From Streptomyces sp. NBC_01707 (lineage in GTDB: Bacteria; Actinomycetota; Actinomycetes; Streptomycetales; Streptomycetaceae): DNA of 64,000 bases. Every line of letters starts with the position of its first letter. Positions within the stretch are counted from its first letter, which is position 1. The notes beneath the pieces are model-generated. The model saw only the letters and a list, made by a program, of their open reading frames with translations. It was not told where the DNA came from and did not search any database. Shown in pieces: positions 44,217 to 53,151 of this stretch. Made by a program: the position numbers and the translations under genes. Where the stretch lies: assembly GCF_041438805.1 (NCBI RefSeq), contig NZ_CP109190.1:310001-374000 (forward strand). Direction: 5' to 3'.

Positions 44217-44925
44217 ATGATCGAAGGCGGCTCGGGAGCCACCGCCCCGTACACGGATGCGGCGCGGGCGAGGCTGGTGATGGCCTACGAGGCATGCGAA
44301 CTGGCCGACCTTGCCCGTGCATTTGTCCCGATCGGCGAGCACCAGCTGAACCCCGACGGCACCAACCGTTCGCCGGGCACCGTGCTGGCCGACGCCGCCC
44401 GAGCGGTCGGGGCCGCGCAGCGGTTCTTCGAGGCCGCGGCCGTGTTCGAGCGGATGGGCGGTGCCGACTGGCAGGTCATCGGTGATGTCCTGGAGGTGTC
44501 TGCGCGTACCGCGCAGGCGCGCTTCGCGATGGCCGAGACCGCCTTCCGGGAACTGCTCTTCCCCGAAAGGGGTCCAGCCGCGGGTGAGGCGGGTCGGTTG
44601 CGCGCCTACGTGACTCCTCCCCCTCGTAAACGAGGCGGCTTCTCACTTGACCCCACGGGGTCTCATGACGGCCAAGCCCTGACCGCTGCCGAGACAGGAT
44701 CGCAGCGTACTACGCCGCTTCGCGGCTCCGATTCTCATGATGCGTTTCCCGCCCGGCCTGAACTGAAGGCCGGGATTCCCACGCAAGATCAGGGATGGCC
44801 AGGGAACCGTTGGAAGTGGCCCTCGATCTCGACGACCGGGTTCTGCGCCACGAGGACGGCGGCAGCAGCCTCGACACCACGCCGTCTCCGGCGGCCTGGT
44901 CCGGAGGGGTCCTCGACGACGCGCT
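44217..44925 (+). pseudogene. Hypothetical regulator-like gene interrupted by an IS605 relic
   Basis: The first part (MIEGGSGATAPYTDAARARL, RSPGTVLADAARAVGAAQRF, then ADWQVIGDVLEVSARTAQAR) ends in an HTH-like stretch common in Streptomyces hypothetical proteins. The coding sense is lost at about 44600 where an IS605-type right end begins. It resumes in another frame at 44795 (REPLEVALDLDDRVLRHEDG, SSLDTTPSPAAW), and the MITE at 44927 follows. The gene is therefore broken twice. The function is unknown; DNA binding is a guess from the HTH-like segment. Confidence 0.6.
44605..44794 (+). mobile_element. IS200/IS605 (TnpB) right-end relic
   Basis: About 190 bases with the look of the 3' end of Streptomyces TnpB elements: the hairpin CCTCGTAAACGAGG (44622-44635), CCCCACGGGG, TCTCATGATGCGTTTCCCGC, and the terminal GGCCGGGATTCCCACGCAAG. 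No tnpB coding sequence is attached. In complete elements this region encodes the guide (omega/reRNA) scaffold. Here it interrupts the gene at 44217. Confidence 0.5.
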
Positions 44926-44926
44926 A

Positions 44927-45090
44927 AAGGGCTGTCCCGTAATCCCTGGCGGGCGCACGACGACAGCTACCGCACCTCGCCGCGTTGCCGGAACGCCCGG
45001 ATACGTCCAGTATGAGGACGCCCCTCCGCCTTGCGATGCACCGCATCTGACGCCGCGTACTGATCCACCAGGGATTACGGGACAGCCCTT
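44927..45090. repeat. MITE with perfect 23-bp inverted repeats
   Basis: AAGGGCTGTCCCGTAATC-CCTGG at 44927-44949 is repeated inverted and without mismatch at 45068-45090. The element is 164 bp with no open frame. Ends of this kind occur on Streptomyces transposase genes, so it probably moves by a transposase supplied from elsewhere. The target duplication is unclear (CTA on the left, ACG on the right). Confidence 0.85.
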
Positions 45091-45201
45091 ACGAGCTCGT
45101 TAAACGCGCTCCTGCGCGGGCGCCCACTGGGACTGACTGTCCGCATGAGCATGCGTGCCTGCGTTGTCCGCGGTTGCGTGTGAACCCGAAACGCTGGTGT
45201 T

Positions 45202-46104
45202 TCACAGTTCAGCCACTGCTTCCCGCAGGTACGTCTCCAGCCGCCTGACCGATGCGGTCACGCCTTTCGTGTCGAGCCGGCAGGTGTAGAGGCGACGGAC
45301 GAGTGTGGGCTGCCGCATGGGCACGACCACGACGCTCGGCGGAGCGTCCAACAACAACAACCGCGGCAGCAGCGCGACGCCGAGACCCGCCGCGACGAGA
45401 TTGAGCGCGGTGCGGAAGTCCATGCCGTCGAAGTCCAGACGATGTCCGCTTCCCCGATCGCCGTCGAGGGCAGACGCTGCCAGGTCACGGAAGTCGACCG
45501 CGGTGTTGATCCATGCGTCCGACGGCAGGTCGGCCGGGGTGACGCTGTCGGCTCCGGCCAGGGGATGACCGACGGGAAGGGCGACCATGATCGGATCGTC
45601 CATGAGGTGCTCTTGCATGAGCCCGGCGGGCGCCGGCCCCGGAGCGTGTTCGTAGTCGAAGGTGATGGCCAGGTCGATCTCTCCCCGGAACAGCAGCGCA
45701 TGCGTCTCACGCTGCTCAAGCTCACGGAGTGTGATCTGAACTGCCGGATGGCTCGCCCGCAGGCGTGCGAACGCGGGAGGGACGATGGAGGCCGCCGCCG
45801 AGATGAACGCACCGAGCCGCACCTCGCCGCCGGTTCCGTCCGCGATCGCCGCGAGCTCGGTGGCAGCGCGAGTCATCGACACGCTGATCGCGGCCTCGGT
45901 GTCGAGAAGGACCTGCCCGGCCTCGGTCGCGCGGACGGGCCGTCGGACCACGACGCGCGCACCGACCCGCCGTTCCAGTTCCGCAATCTGCTGCGAGACC
46001 GCGGACTGGGTGTAACCGAGCTCCTCCGCGGCAGCGGCGAACGAGCCGATACGCACGACAGCCTCAAGGGTCACCAGATGCCGCGGATCGAACAACCAAG
46101 ACAT
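45202..46104 (-). CDS. LysR-family transcriptional regulator
   Basis: 300 residues. HTH: RHLVTLEAVVRIGSFAAAAE, ELGYTQSAVSQQIAELERRV. Effector domain: GGEVRLGAFISAAASIVPPA, LALALL-like LVAAGLGVALLPRLLLL. It is divergent from the PLP enzyme, with a short AT-rich interval containing TAAGGATATCTTA. It likely controls the PLP enzyme and the reductase at 47546. Confidence 0.92.
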   Translation of the reverse strand: MSWLFDPRHLVTLEAVVRIGSFAAAAEELGYTQSAVSQQIAELERRVGARVVVRRPVRATEAGQVLLDTEAAISVSMTRAATELAAIADGTGGEVRLGAFISAAASIVPPAFARLRASHPAVQITLRELEQRETHALLFRGEIDLAITFDYEHAPGPAPAGLMQEHLMDDPIMVALPVGHPLAGADSVTPADLPSDAWINTAVDFRDLAASALDGDRGSGHRLDFDGMDFRTALNLVAAGLGVALLPRLLLLDAPPSVVVVPMRQPTLVRRLYTCRLDTKGVTASVRRLETYLREAVAEL

Positions 46105-46109
46105 GAAGT

Positions 46110-46122
46110 TAAGGATATCTTA
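46110..46122. promoter_or_regulatory. LysR-type operator candidate
   Basis: TAAGGATATCTTA, a near-palindrome (arms TAAG/CTTA around GATAT) with a T-N11-A pattern, just upstream of the LysR start and in the most AT-rich part of the divergent region. Confidence 0.45.
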
Positions 46123-46172
46123 TCGACCAAGAAGAGATCATTGTTTGATTTAATTCGGAGACGTGGCCGACG

Positions 46173-47255
46173 CTGGACGCATGCATCACGCAATTCGACG
46201 CCGCGATCGACAAACTCCCCCGACGCCGGGTCGGGTTCTACCCCACCCCGTTCCACGCCTTGCCCAACCTGTCGGCGGCGTACGGAATCAACCTCTTCAT
46301 GAAGCGCGAGGACCTGGCAGGACCCAGCGCGATCAGCGGGAGCAAGATGCGCCTGGCCGAGTTCATCCTGGGGCGGGCCCTCGAGAACGGGGTGACACAC
46401 GTCATCACCCAGGGCGCATACCTGACGAACTCGGGCCTGCAGTTCGCCGCCGCCTGCCTGAGCGCGGGAATCACGCCGATCCTGGTTCTGACGCGCAACG
46501 TGCCCCGGCATGGCGAGCTCGGCGAGTTCCGCGGCAACTATCTGCTCAACAAGACGATGGGGGTCGAAACCCACGTCATCAACGTCAGCGGCAACGAATG
46601 GCATGCTCCGGACGAGGCCGCGCGGGTCACCGACACCATTGCCACGCGCAAGGCCGAACTTGAGGCGTCGGGGCACAAGGTCCTCGTCGTCGGGGCCGGT
46701 GGTGCGCACCCCGACGGCTTCATCGCGCACGCCCTGACGTTCCGGGAGATGCTCGAACAGTGCGATGCCGCAGGGGTCGAGCTCGACCACGTCTACCACA
46801 CGATCGGCACCGGGACCGCGCTGCCGGGGCTGCTGGCAGCCAAGCTGAGCCTGGGACACCCGGTGAAGCTCCGGTCGGTCTCCGTCCAGAGGCTCAATGA
46901 CGAAGACCGGATGAACCCCGGCGTCATTGTCGAACGCACCAAGGCGGTGCTGGCCACCTTGGGCGCGCCCGTACCCGACGACACGACGATCCGCGCCGAG
47001 ATCGACATCGACCAGCGCTTCATCGGCGAGGAATACGCCGTCGCGTCCCCCGAAAGCACAGCAGCCATCCGCGAGCTGGCCCGGGCAGAGGGCGTCTTCG
47101 TCGGCCCCGTCTACACCGGCAAGGGACTCGCCGGATTGCTCGACCACGCCCGCAGTGGACGGATCCCCGCCGACAGCAACGTCGCGTTCCTGCACACCGG
47201 AGACACCGGCAACCTGTTCGAAATCCCCCAAGTCGTCGGCCACATCACCGACTGA
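46173..47255 (+). CDS. PLP-dependent deaminase/desulfhydrase-like enzyme
   Basis: About 360 residues if begun at the CTG at 46173 (LDACITQFDAAIDKLPRRR). Homology clearly starts before the TTG at 46260, since GFYPTPFHALPNL precedes it. Family marks: LFMKREDLAGPSAISGSKMR (PLP lysine in GSKMR), ITQGAYLTNSGLQFAAACLS, and VFVGPVYTGKGLAGLLDHAR. This fits the ACC deaminase/D-cysteine desulfhydrase family, which releases ammonia or sulfide from small amino acids. No ATG or GTG starts the frame; the ATG at 46181 is out of frame, so a CTG start or a small frame error must be assumed. Probably controlled by the divergent LysR gene. Confidence 0.82.
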   Translation: MDACITQFDAAIDKLPRRRVGFYPTPFHALPNLSAAYGINLFMKREDLAGPSAISGSKMRLAEFILGRALENGVTHVITQGAYLTNSGLQFAAACLSAGITPILVLTRNVPRHGELGEFRGNYLLNKTMGVETHVINVSGNEWHAPDEAARVTDTIATRKAELEASGHKVLVVGAGGAHPDGFIAHALTFREMLEQCDAAGVELDHVYHTIGTGTALPGLLAAKLSLGHPVKLRSVSVQRLNDEDRMNPGVIVERTKAVLATLGAPVPDDTTIRAEIDIDQRFIGEEYAVASPESTAAIRELARAEGVFVGPVYTGKGLAGLLDHARSGRIPADSNVAFLHTGDTGNLFEIPQVVGHITD

Positions 47256-47299
47256 GCGCGCAGCGGGCCGAGCCCGCCGTGGACCTCCCGGCGCAGCCT

Positions 47300-47472
47300 C
47301 GGGCCGGCCTGTCGTCTCCGACCGCGCCCAACTGGGCGATATCGTCCAGCGCGTGCGGGACGGACGCCTGCGGACAGTCATCGACAACTGGCAAACCCTC
47401 GATGATGCGGATGCGCCGTTCGGTCCGACCGAGCGAGCCAAGGGAAAGACGGTCATCCAGATCCGTCCGTAG
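47300..47472 (+). pseudogene. C-terminal fragment of a medium-chain reductase
   Basis: VVSDRAQLGDIVQRVRDGRL, RTVIDNWQTLDDADAPFGPT and AKGKTVIQIRP match the last ~55 residues of the reductases at 28418 and 47546. No N-terminal part precedes it. It lies just upstream of the full paralogue, so it is a leftover of a tandem duplication or recombination. Confidence 0.8.
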
Positions 47473-47545
47473 CGGGGCAAAGACCACCCACTGCCCGTCA
47501 CGTCGTGACGGGCGAGCGAGGACCAGCGTGGAGAGAGGCACACAG

Positions 47546-48487
47546 ATGAAAGCGATCGTGGTCACGGACCCGGCCGCCGGAACCGCTGGGATGACGCTGA
47601 CGGAACGGCCCGACCCGGACGCGGCGCGCCTCGCCAGTCTTGACGGCGCGAACTACGGCGACGTCGTCGTGGAAGTCCATGCGTCAGGTTTCACCGGAAA
47701 CGAGCTGGAGTGGCCCTCGACCTGGATCGATCGCCTCGGGCGGGACCGGACGCCGTCGATCCCCGGTCACGAGGTGGCCGGCGTGGTCACCTCTCTCAGC
47801 TTCGGAACGGCGGGCCTGTCGGTCGGACAGCGCGTGTTCGGCCTCACCGACTGGACCCGCGACGGCACCCTGGCCCAGTACGTCGTCGTCGAGGCACGCA
47901 ACCTCGCTCCCCTGCCCGGCGACGTCGACTTCACGGTCGGCGCGAGCGTCGCGATGACGGGCCTGACCGCGTGGCAGGGGCTGTTCGAGCACGGTCACCT
48001 CTCGGCGGGGCAGAGCGTGCTCGTGCACGGTGCCGCCGGCGCGGTCGGTTCGATGGCGGCGCAGCTCGCCCGCGAGGCCGGTGCGTACGTCATCGGCACC
48101 GGACGCGCAGCCCACCGCCAGACGGCGCTCGGCTTCGGCGCGCACGAGTTCATCGACCTCGACAACGACACACTGGAAGACGTCGGCGCGGTCGACCTCG
48201 TATTCGACGTGTTCGGCGGTGACATCGGGACACGATCCGCGCGGCTGGTGCGAGCCGGAGGAACATTCGTGACCGTCACCGGCCCGCCGCAGGCGCGGCC
48301 GGCCAACGGCCTGGCGATCGACTTCGTCGTCGTCTCCGACCGGACCCAACTGAGCGAGATCGCCCGGCGGGTGCAGGACGGACGTCTGCGGACGCACATC
48401 GGCCAGGTCGCAAGCCTCGACGATGCTGTCGCTGTCCTCGACCCGACCCGGAAGGTCAACGGGAAGACGATCATCCGCGTCCGGTGA
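47546..48487 (+). CDS. Medium-chain NADP-dependent oxidoreductase
   Basis: 313 residues. ATG at 47546 (MKAIVVTDPAAGTAGMTLTE) with GGAGAGAGG upstream. RDRTPSIPGHEVAGVVTSLS, VLVHGAAGAVGSMAAQLARE and the ending VNGKTIIRVR define it. It is the closest relative in the window of the 28418-29335 gene. Zinc ligands are not visible. It follows the PLP enzyme in the same direction and may share its promoter. Confidence 0.9.
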   Translation: MKAIVVTDPAAGTAGMTLTERPDPDAARLASLDGANYGDVVVEVHASGFTGNELEWPSTWIDRLGRDRTPSIPGHEVAGVVTSLSFGTAGLSVGQRVFGLTDWTRDGTLAQYVVVEARNLAPLPGDVDFTVGASVAMTGLTAWQGLFEHGHLSAGQSVLVHGAAGAVGSMAAQLAREAGAYVIGTGRAAHRQTALGFGAHEFIDLDNDTLEDVGAVDLVFDVFGGDIGTRSARLVRAGGTFVTVTGPPQARPANGLAIDFVVVSDRTQLSEIARRVQDGRLRTHIGQVASLDDAVAVLDPTRKVNGKTIIRVR

Positions 48488-48857
48488 AGCAGGGGCGGAT
48501 GGTGGTCTCGTCGCGGGTCCAGGTGGTGGCTCGGAGACGGTGGACGGCAACGGTGTTGAGCCCGTACGTGAGGTACTGGGCGACGGTGGTGTCGCCGGGG
48601 TGGGCGGGGAGGCCGTGGTTGCGTCGCGGTCGGGTCGAGGCCGGGCAGGTCGGTGTGTGCGGGCCTGTTCGGTGCGCCAGGTGCGGCGGGCGTCGCGCGG
48701 ACGGCCGCCGCGCTCGAGGCCTCCGCGTCGATTTCACCGACATCGACCGCCTCGATCTCGGCTACTGACGCGCCCGCGCACGGCAGGCCGCACTGCTGCA
48801 TCTGTGACTGAGCACCACAGTTGGCGGATGAGCGCTCCGGTCGGCGAGCCGAGTCCT
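48488..48857. other. Degenerate region
   Basis: A minus frame (QYLTYGLNTVAVHRLRATTW, TRDETTIRPCF) looks like a protein scrap but is not recognised. Nothing else seen. Confidence 0.3.
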
Positions 48858-49334
48858 TCAGATGGCGAACCCCTGGAAGGTGCCCTGAGGGCCCTGCTCG
48901 GCGGCTTCTTTGAAATCGCCGAAGGACAGGTTGGCGATCATCAGGTTCGCGTGTATCTCGTGGACGCCTGCGGGGACGGTGCGGAACTCGCCGCCGTCCG
49001 CTTCGAACTCCTCGTCGCTGTCGCACTCTTCCCTGGCCAGCACGGCCACCGCCAGCAACGTGAGGGGACCGTCGCGCATCGAGTCGCGGTCGGCGAGGAA
49101 GACCACGCCCAGTTCCTCATCGGCAACCGCCGCGGAGAGGATCTGAGCCGAGGTGCATCCCGCCCACTTCGGATCATCGGCGATATGGACGTACGGCTCG
49201 AAGTCCCCATCACCCCAGGACCTCATCAGCTCCTCTTTCACCGCAGTCCATGCCTGCTCGTCGCGGTAATCGGTCCTGATGATCAGCGCCGCGTCCCGGT
49301 CGCGCCCCGCCGGCCACCCCATACGGTCACTCAC
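48858..49334 (-). CDS. DUF6924-type protein
   Basis: 158 residues from a GTG at 49334 (MSDRMGWPAGRDRDAALIIR). ALIIRTDYRDEQAWTAVKEE, VHIADDPKWAGCTSAQILSA, the FRTVPAGVHEIHANLMIANL segment and SFGDFKEAAEQGPQGTFQGF match this small actinobacterial family. The function is unknown. It stands alone, with degenerate DNA on both sides. Confidence 0.78.
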   Translation of the reverse strand: MSDRMGWPAGRDRDAALIIRTDYRDEQAWTAVKEELMRSWGDGDFEPYVHIADDPKWAGCTSAQILSAAVADEELGVVFLADRDSMRDGPLTLLAVAVLAREECDSDEEFEADGGEFRTVPAGVHEIHANLMIANLSFGDFKEAAEQGPQGTFQGFAI

Positions 49335-49430
49335 GTCACTGCCCACCCATCCGCGCAGGTCACAGCCCGCGCAATCCGTACGCACGCTACGCGAGACCGC
49401 TGACACACCCAGGAGCGGTTCAGCAGGCCG

Positions 49431-50094
49431 GTCCTGCGCCTGGCCTGCCTGCTGGAGCGCCGTCCGGCCCGATGGACGGTGATCGAAGGCGGTCAACAGC
49501 TGGGGGTCGAGGCCGAACCGAGTCATCAGGTCGGTGGGAGAGCTCCCGTGCGGTCTCCCCCAGTGCCCGGTCCGTACCGACGCGGGCCAGCGCGGCGGCC
49601 ACCGGCTGGATACGGTGCGGGCGGCGCGCGTCATCGGGAATGGTCAAGAAACTCCCGTACTCGCAGATGACCGGTGCCGGCGAAGCTGCCGGTGGGGCGG
49701 CAGCGATGGCAGCGGTCAGATGCAGAACGCTGTCCACGCGGAGCCGGCGCGCCGGCTCGACGGCGATGGCAGCAAGATCCTGGCAGCATGCCCCCCACCA
49801 CGTCCTGGCGCAGGACCAGGCATTCTTCAGGCACCTCTCCCGGGACTGCCTCACGCATGGCCTTCCAGGACAGGTCGGCCGCCGGCACGACACTGCCGTC
49901 GTGGTGCAGTTCTGCGTAGATCTCCCGGCCGCCGCCCAAGGTGAGCGTGCTCAGCACCCAACGGCGCAGCCCGGGGCGCGGATTGCTCGTGAAGTACTCC
50001 AGGCCCGCCGGGGGGCCGCCGGTCCGGGCCCGAAAGGGCGCGGTCACCTGGGTCGGGTCGAGCCGCGTGGCGAAAAAGCCATGGCGCGCGCTGG
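49431..50094 (-). pseudogene. Unrecognised hypothetical protein, frameshifted
   Basis: The upstream frame reads GFFATRLDPTQVTAPFRART, RRWVLSTLTLGGGREIYAEL and DLSWKAMREAVPGEVPEECL. From about 49770 sense continues in another frame: DLAAIAVEPARRLRVDSVLH, LTAAIAAAPPAASPAPVICE, YGSFLTIPD. Together they look like one Streptomyces hypothetical protein with one frameshift. The 5' end merges into the truncated hydrolase. No function can be assigned. Confidence 0.45.
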
Positions 50095-50143
50095 ACCTCG
50101 CTCATCCGGCGCAGCTGGGCCGGTTCTTCAAGTTCGTCGGTGG

Positions 50144-50563
50144 TCAGCCGGTCATCGCGCTCGCCCGCATCGGCATCGGCCTGCCGGATCCGTCCACGCA
50201 CGGGCGGGATGCGGCCTCCGCTCGACGGCCGGCCGCCTGCTCACGGGCTTCGGTCCGGTCGTGCGGTATGTACGCGTTCAGGGCCGACGTCGGTGTGCAG
50301 CCCCGCAGCGGGTCGGCGGGCGCGATGACCGCGATGCCGGAGCGCTTCAGATCCTTGACGACGCCGTTCCAGCTGGAGGAGTCCGCGAAGGAGCCGTGCA
50401 CCAGCACCACCGGCGGCTTGGCGCCCGGGCGGTGGGACTCGATCCCGGTCGCCTCGGTGGCGCCGGCGGGTGTGGTGATCATCAGGGCCAGCGCTGCCGC
50501 ACCGGCGGCGGTCCCGAGGGCGGCGTACGTCCGGAAAGAGTGGCTCTTGGGCTTGTGGTTCAT
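50144..50563 (-). pseudogene. Secreted alpha/beta hydrolase, truncated after the oxyanion region
   Basis: ATG at 50563 with GGGAGA upstream. A signal peptide (RTYAALGTAAGAAALALMIT ending PAGATEA) leads into KPPVVLVHGSFADSSSWNGV and VKDLKRSGIAVIAPADPLRG, the HG oxyanion motif and following strand of the fold. After about residue 72 the sequence is unrelated, so the nucleophile elbow, acid and His are absent. The truncation joins it to the hypothetical pseudogene downstream. Confidence 0.72.
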
Positions 50564-50645
50564 CGGTGATCTCCCTGTCGGATCCTCATGGGCGGCTCCG
50601 GGATTGCGGACTGTCCGGCGCCACACCAAAAACCCTAGAGCGAAA

Positions 50646-50662
50646 TTACCTCGCCCACAAGT
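50646..50662. promoter_or_regulatory. Operator-like site shared with the VOC gene
   Basis: On the minus strand ACTTGTGGGCGAGGTAA. A related ACTTGCGCACGAGTTAA lies at 53006-53022 upstream of the VOC gene (13 of 17 identical). Both may be bound by the OhrR-type protein encoded at 51699. Confidence 0.35.
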
Positions 50663-50805
50663 TACACGTGGGTGATTTGCTCGTGAAATGGGTGATGGAT
50701 CACGGGTGCGACGCGCCTGACCAGTACCGCGGCGAGAAAGGGAGCACTTCCTGTTACCTGCCCCACTAAATCGACAGAAAAGGGATATCGAAGCTGTCCT
50801 CGCTC

Positions 50806-51040
50806 ATGGACGACCAGTTGCGCTTCGCCTTCTACGCCGCCCACCGCGCAGCGACCGGCATGTACCGGCCACCGCTCGAGGCGGCCGATCCGACGGCCTC
50901 ACGCCGCCGCCCGGAGGCCGATGGCCTCATCGCCTGCCGGCGTCGGCCGACGACGAGCAGGTTGTCGAGCCGCTTTCCCGAGAAGGGCGCCGCGAGGCGT
51001 GAACGCGGGCGGGCCCGCAGGCGGCGAGAGGGTCGGTAAC
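50806..51040 (+). pseudogene. MarR/OhrR-like regulator with internal deletion
   Basis: MDDQLRFAFYAAHRAATGMY and RPPLEA match the start of the OhrR-type protein at 51699 (GDQMCFALYAAQRAVTSRYR). The redox Cys position is Arg here. The sequence then jumps to RRPEADGLIACRRRPTTSRL, which resembles the wing after the recognition helix (RLEADGLIARRRR), so about 45 codons are missing. It is not functional. It is divergent from the truncated hydrolase. Confidence 0.65.
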
Positions 51041-51698
51041 GGCCTGGAGGCAGCGCCTTCATGGGGGCGAGCGGCATGAGTGCCCCGTCGGTCCGGTGGC
51101 CGCCTGCGAGCGCGTGCGCAATGTCGTCGCGCAGGTCCGGCAAAGGGGGGCTGCGCCCGGCGCCATCCGGGAGCGGGCACAGTGGACGGGGGTGGGAGAA
51201 ACCGGGACGGTTCGCGTGATAATCCACTCGCGCATGTACTGATGGCCGATGCCGCAGAGCGCAGCGTGCGGACGCACGGCAGACGCCGCGACGTCGTCCT
51301 CTTCTTCGACGCCGAACCCGAGAGCGGGATGTACGTGGCCGAACCTCAGAACATCCACCGCACTACCCCACCGCACCAGAGCGCAGGCCGGGCGGGACTC
51401 AGCAGGCGCGCGAAAGCCGGGACCGAACGATGAGGCTCGCTCTCACGGCAGGGTTCGGGGCAGCGTCACCATGGTCACCTTGAAACAGCCCTTGAGCTGG
51501 GCAAACGTGCCCGGCGTCCGGTGAGACACGTAGCCCGGCCACTCCAGTGGCAGCCACGCCGAACCTCATGATCCCGGCTGATGCCGGGGTGCGAAGCGCA
51601 GGTGGCGGCCGGCGGCGGATGCCCGATCGAGCATGCTCGGGGCGGTGATCCGTCCGGGGAATCGTTCCCGGCGGATCAGCGACGGGGCGGCACCCGGG
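51041..51698. other. No gene recognised
   Basis: About 650 bases between two regulator genes. Open frames are present in the GC-rich sequence, but none has a recognisable motif. Confidence 0.35.
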
Positions 51699-52169
51699 TC
51701 AGGTTGCGGAGAGGTTGGCCGCCAGACGCTCAAGGAAGGACTTGGCATCCTCGATCTCCCGAGGGCTCATGCCGACAGCCTCGCCCATGGCGGCGGGGAC
51801 GGCGCGAGCGCGCTCGCGAAGCTCGGTCCCCTGCTCGGTGAGGGTGATCTGCACCGAGCGCTCGTCACTCGCCTGGCGCTCGCGCCGGATGAACCCGTGA
51901 GCCTGCAGGCGCTTGAGCAGCGGGGTCAAGGTGCCGTAGTCGAGCTGCAAAAGCGTGCCCAGAGCCTTGATGGGAAGGGCGCCGTGCTCCCACAGCACCA
52001 GCATCACCAGGTACTGGGGATAGGTCAGATTGAGCTCGTCCAGCAGCGGGCGGTAGCGACTGGTCACCGCGCGCTGCGCCGCGTAGAGGGCGAAGCACAT
52101 CTGGTCCCCGAGGAGCAGGCTGACCTCGGCGGCGTCGCCCTGTCCGGCATCCGTCTCGATCTTGCTCAT
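51699..52169 (-). CDS. MarR-family organic-peroxide sensor, OhrR type
   Basis: 156 residues from the ATG at 52169 (MSKIETDAGQGDAAE), with AAGGAG upstream. LLGDQMCFALYAAQRAVTSR carries the conserved reactive Cys of OhrR; LNLTYPQYLVMLVLWEHGAL, LGTLLQLDYGTLTPLLKRLQ and RRERQASDERSVQITLTEQG follow the OhrR pattern closely. In OhrR, oxidation of that Cys releases DNA. No ohr peroxidase is adjacent, so its targets are probably the divergently placed VOC and/or neighbouring genes. Confidence 0.88.
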   Translation of the reverse strand: MSKIETDAGQGDAAEVSLLLGDQMCFALYAAQRAVTSRYRPLLDELNLTYPQYLVMLVLWEHGALPIKALGTLLQLDYGTLTPLLKRLQAHGFIRRERQASDERSVQITLTEQGTELRERARAVPAAMGEAVGMSPREIEDAKSFLERLAANLSAT

Positions 52170-53151
52170 CACGACTCCTTCTCTGTGCAAATTTTTCACG
52201 CATAGTTAGCCTACTCCAAAACTTACATGCTCAACATTATATTGTGCACACTTAATAGACGGACCGCCCGGCGGCGGCACCCTGGACACACCGCAGCGTC
52301 ATCACACACCCGACCGCCATCCGCGCCACGGCGCCGTCGGCACCTCACGTCCGCACCCACACCCGATCACCGGAGCGGTCCAACCGGGGATTTACGCGCA
52401 GGGGAAAGCCGTCCCATCCCACGTTCCGCGGCGACCTTCAGGGCGCCCATCACCTCTCGGGGCCTCAGCACCCCGTCACCCCTGCGGTCGGCCGGTGCCA
52501 AGAAGCGGCCCGCGATCACCGAGAGTGACAGCAGTGCGCAGTCCTTGGCGCCCGCCGTATCGGACCGGCTCGGCCGAAGACACCGTCGCCACAGGGGCGG
52601 ACTCGACATGCCGATCAGCAACGCGGGCGAGACGCCGCACCTCCGTCGAAACCGTGGGCCGCGCAAGAAGCGGCTCTCCGGAGCGCTACCGCGAGCCGGA
52701 CCCGGGCCGTCCGCAGCGTCACGCGTGTGCCGCACCGCGGCACATTCCGGCCGCCCTTGAAGCCCTGGACGCCTCGTCACCGTCGCCGGGCCCACAAGGA
52801 TGACCGCCTCGCAGAAGCCCCCCCCCGAAGGGCCCGCACGCACCGGCGCCCGTGCGGCGGCTGCCCGTGGCGCACCGGCCCGCACAGCAAGGGCTCCACC
52901 CGAGCGCCGGGGTCGGCCGCACCCGAAGGGACGCCACCGGGCCCCGGAGACCGGGGCCCGACCCGCCGACTGTTTCCTTTGCCACACTTTCAGTGCCTCA
53001 GTTTTACTTGCGCACGAGTTAAGTGCCGGATAGGTTTCTTGGCAGGTCGAACCGCTGGATGAGCCACCCCGCCATCCATCCCGCCACCTGTTGAACCGGT
53101 GACGCACAGATGCGTGAAATGCGCTCGTGCCAAGAAGCAAGGACACCCCCC
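52170..53151. other. Long non-coding stretch with regulator-like sites
   Basis: Almost 1 kb between the OhrR-type gene and the VOC gene. Its left end (52185-52250) is AT-rich (AAATTTTTCACGCAT, AACATTATATTGTGCAC) and probably holds the regulator promoter and operator. At 53006-53022 lies ACTTGCGCACGAGTTAA. The central 700 bases show no recognised gene. Confidence 0.45.
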
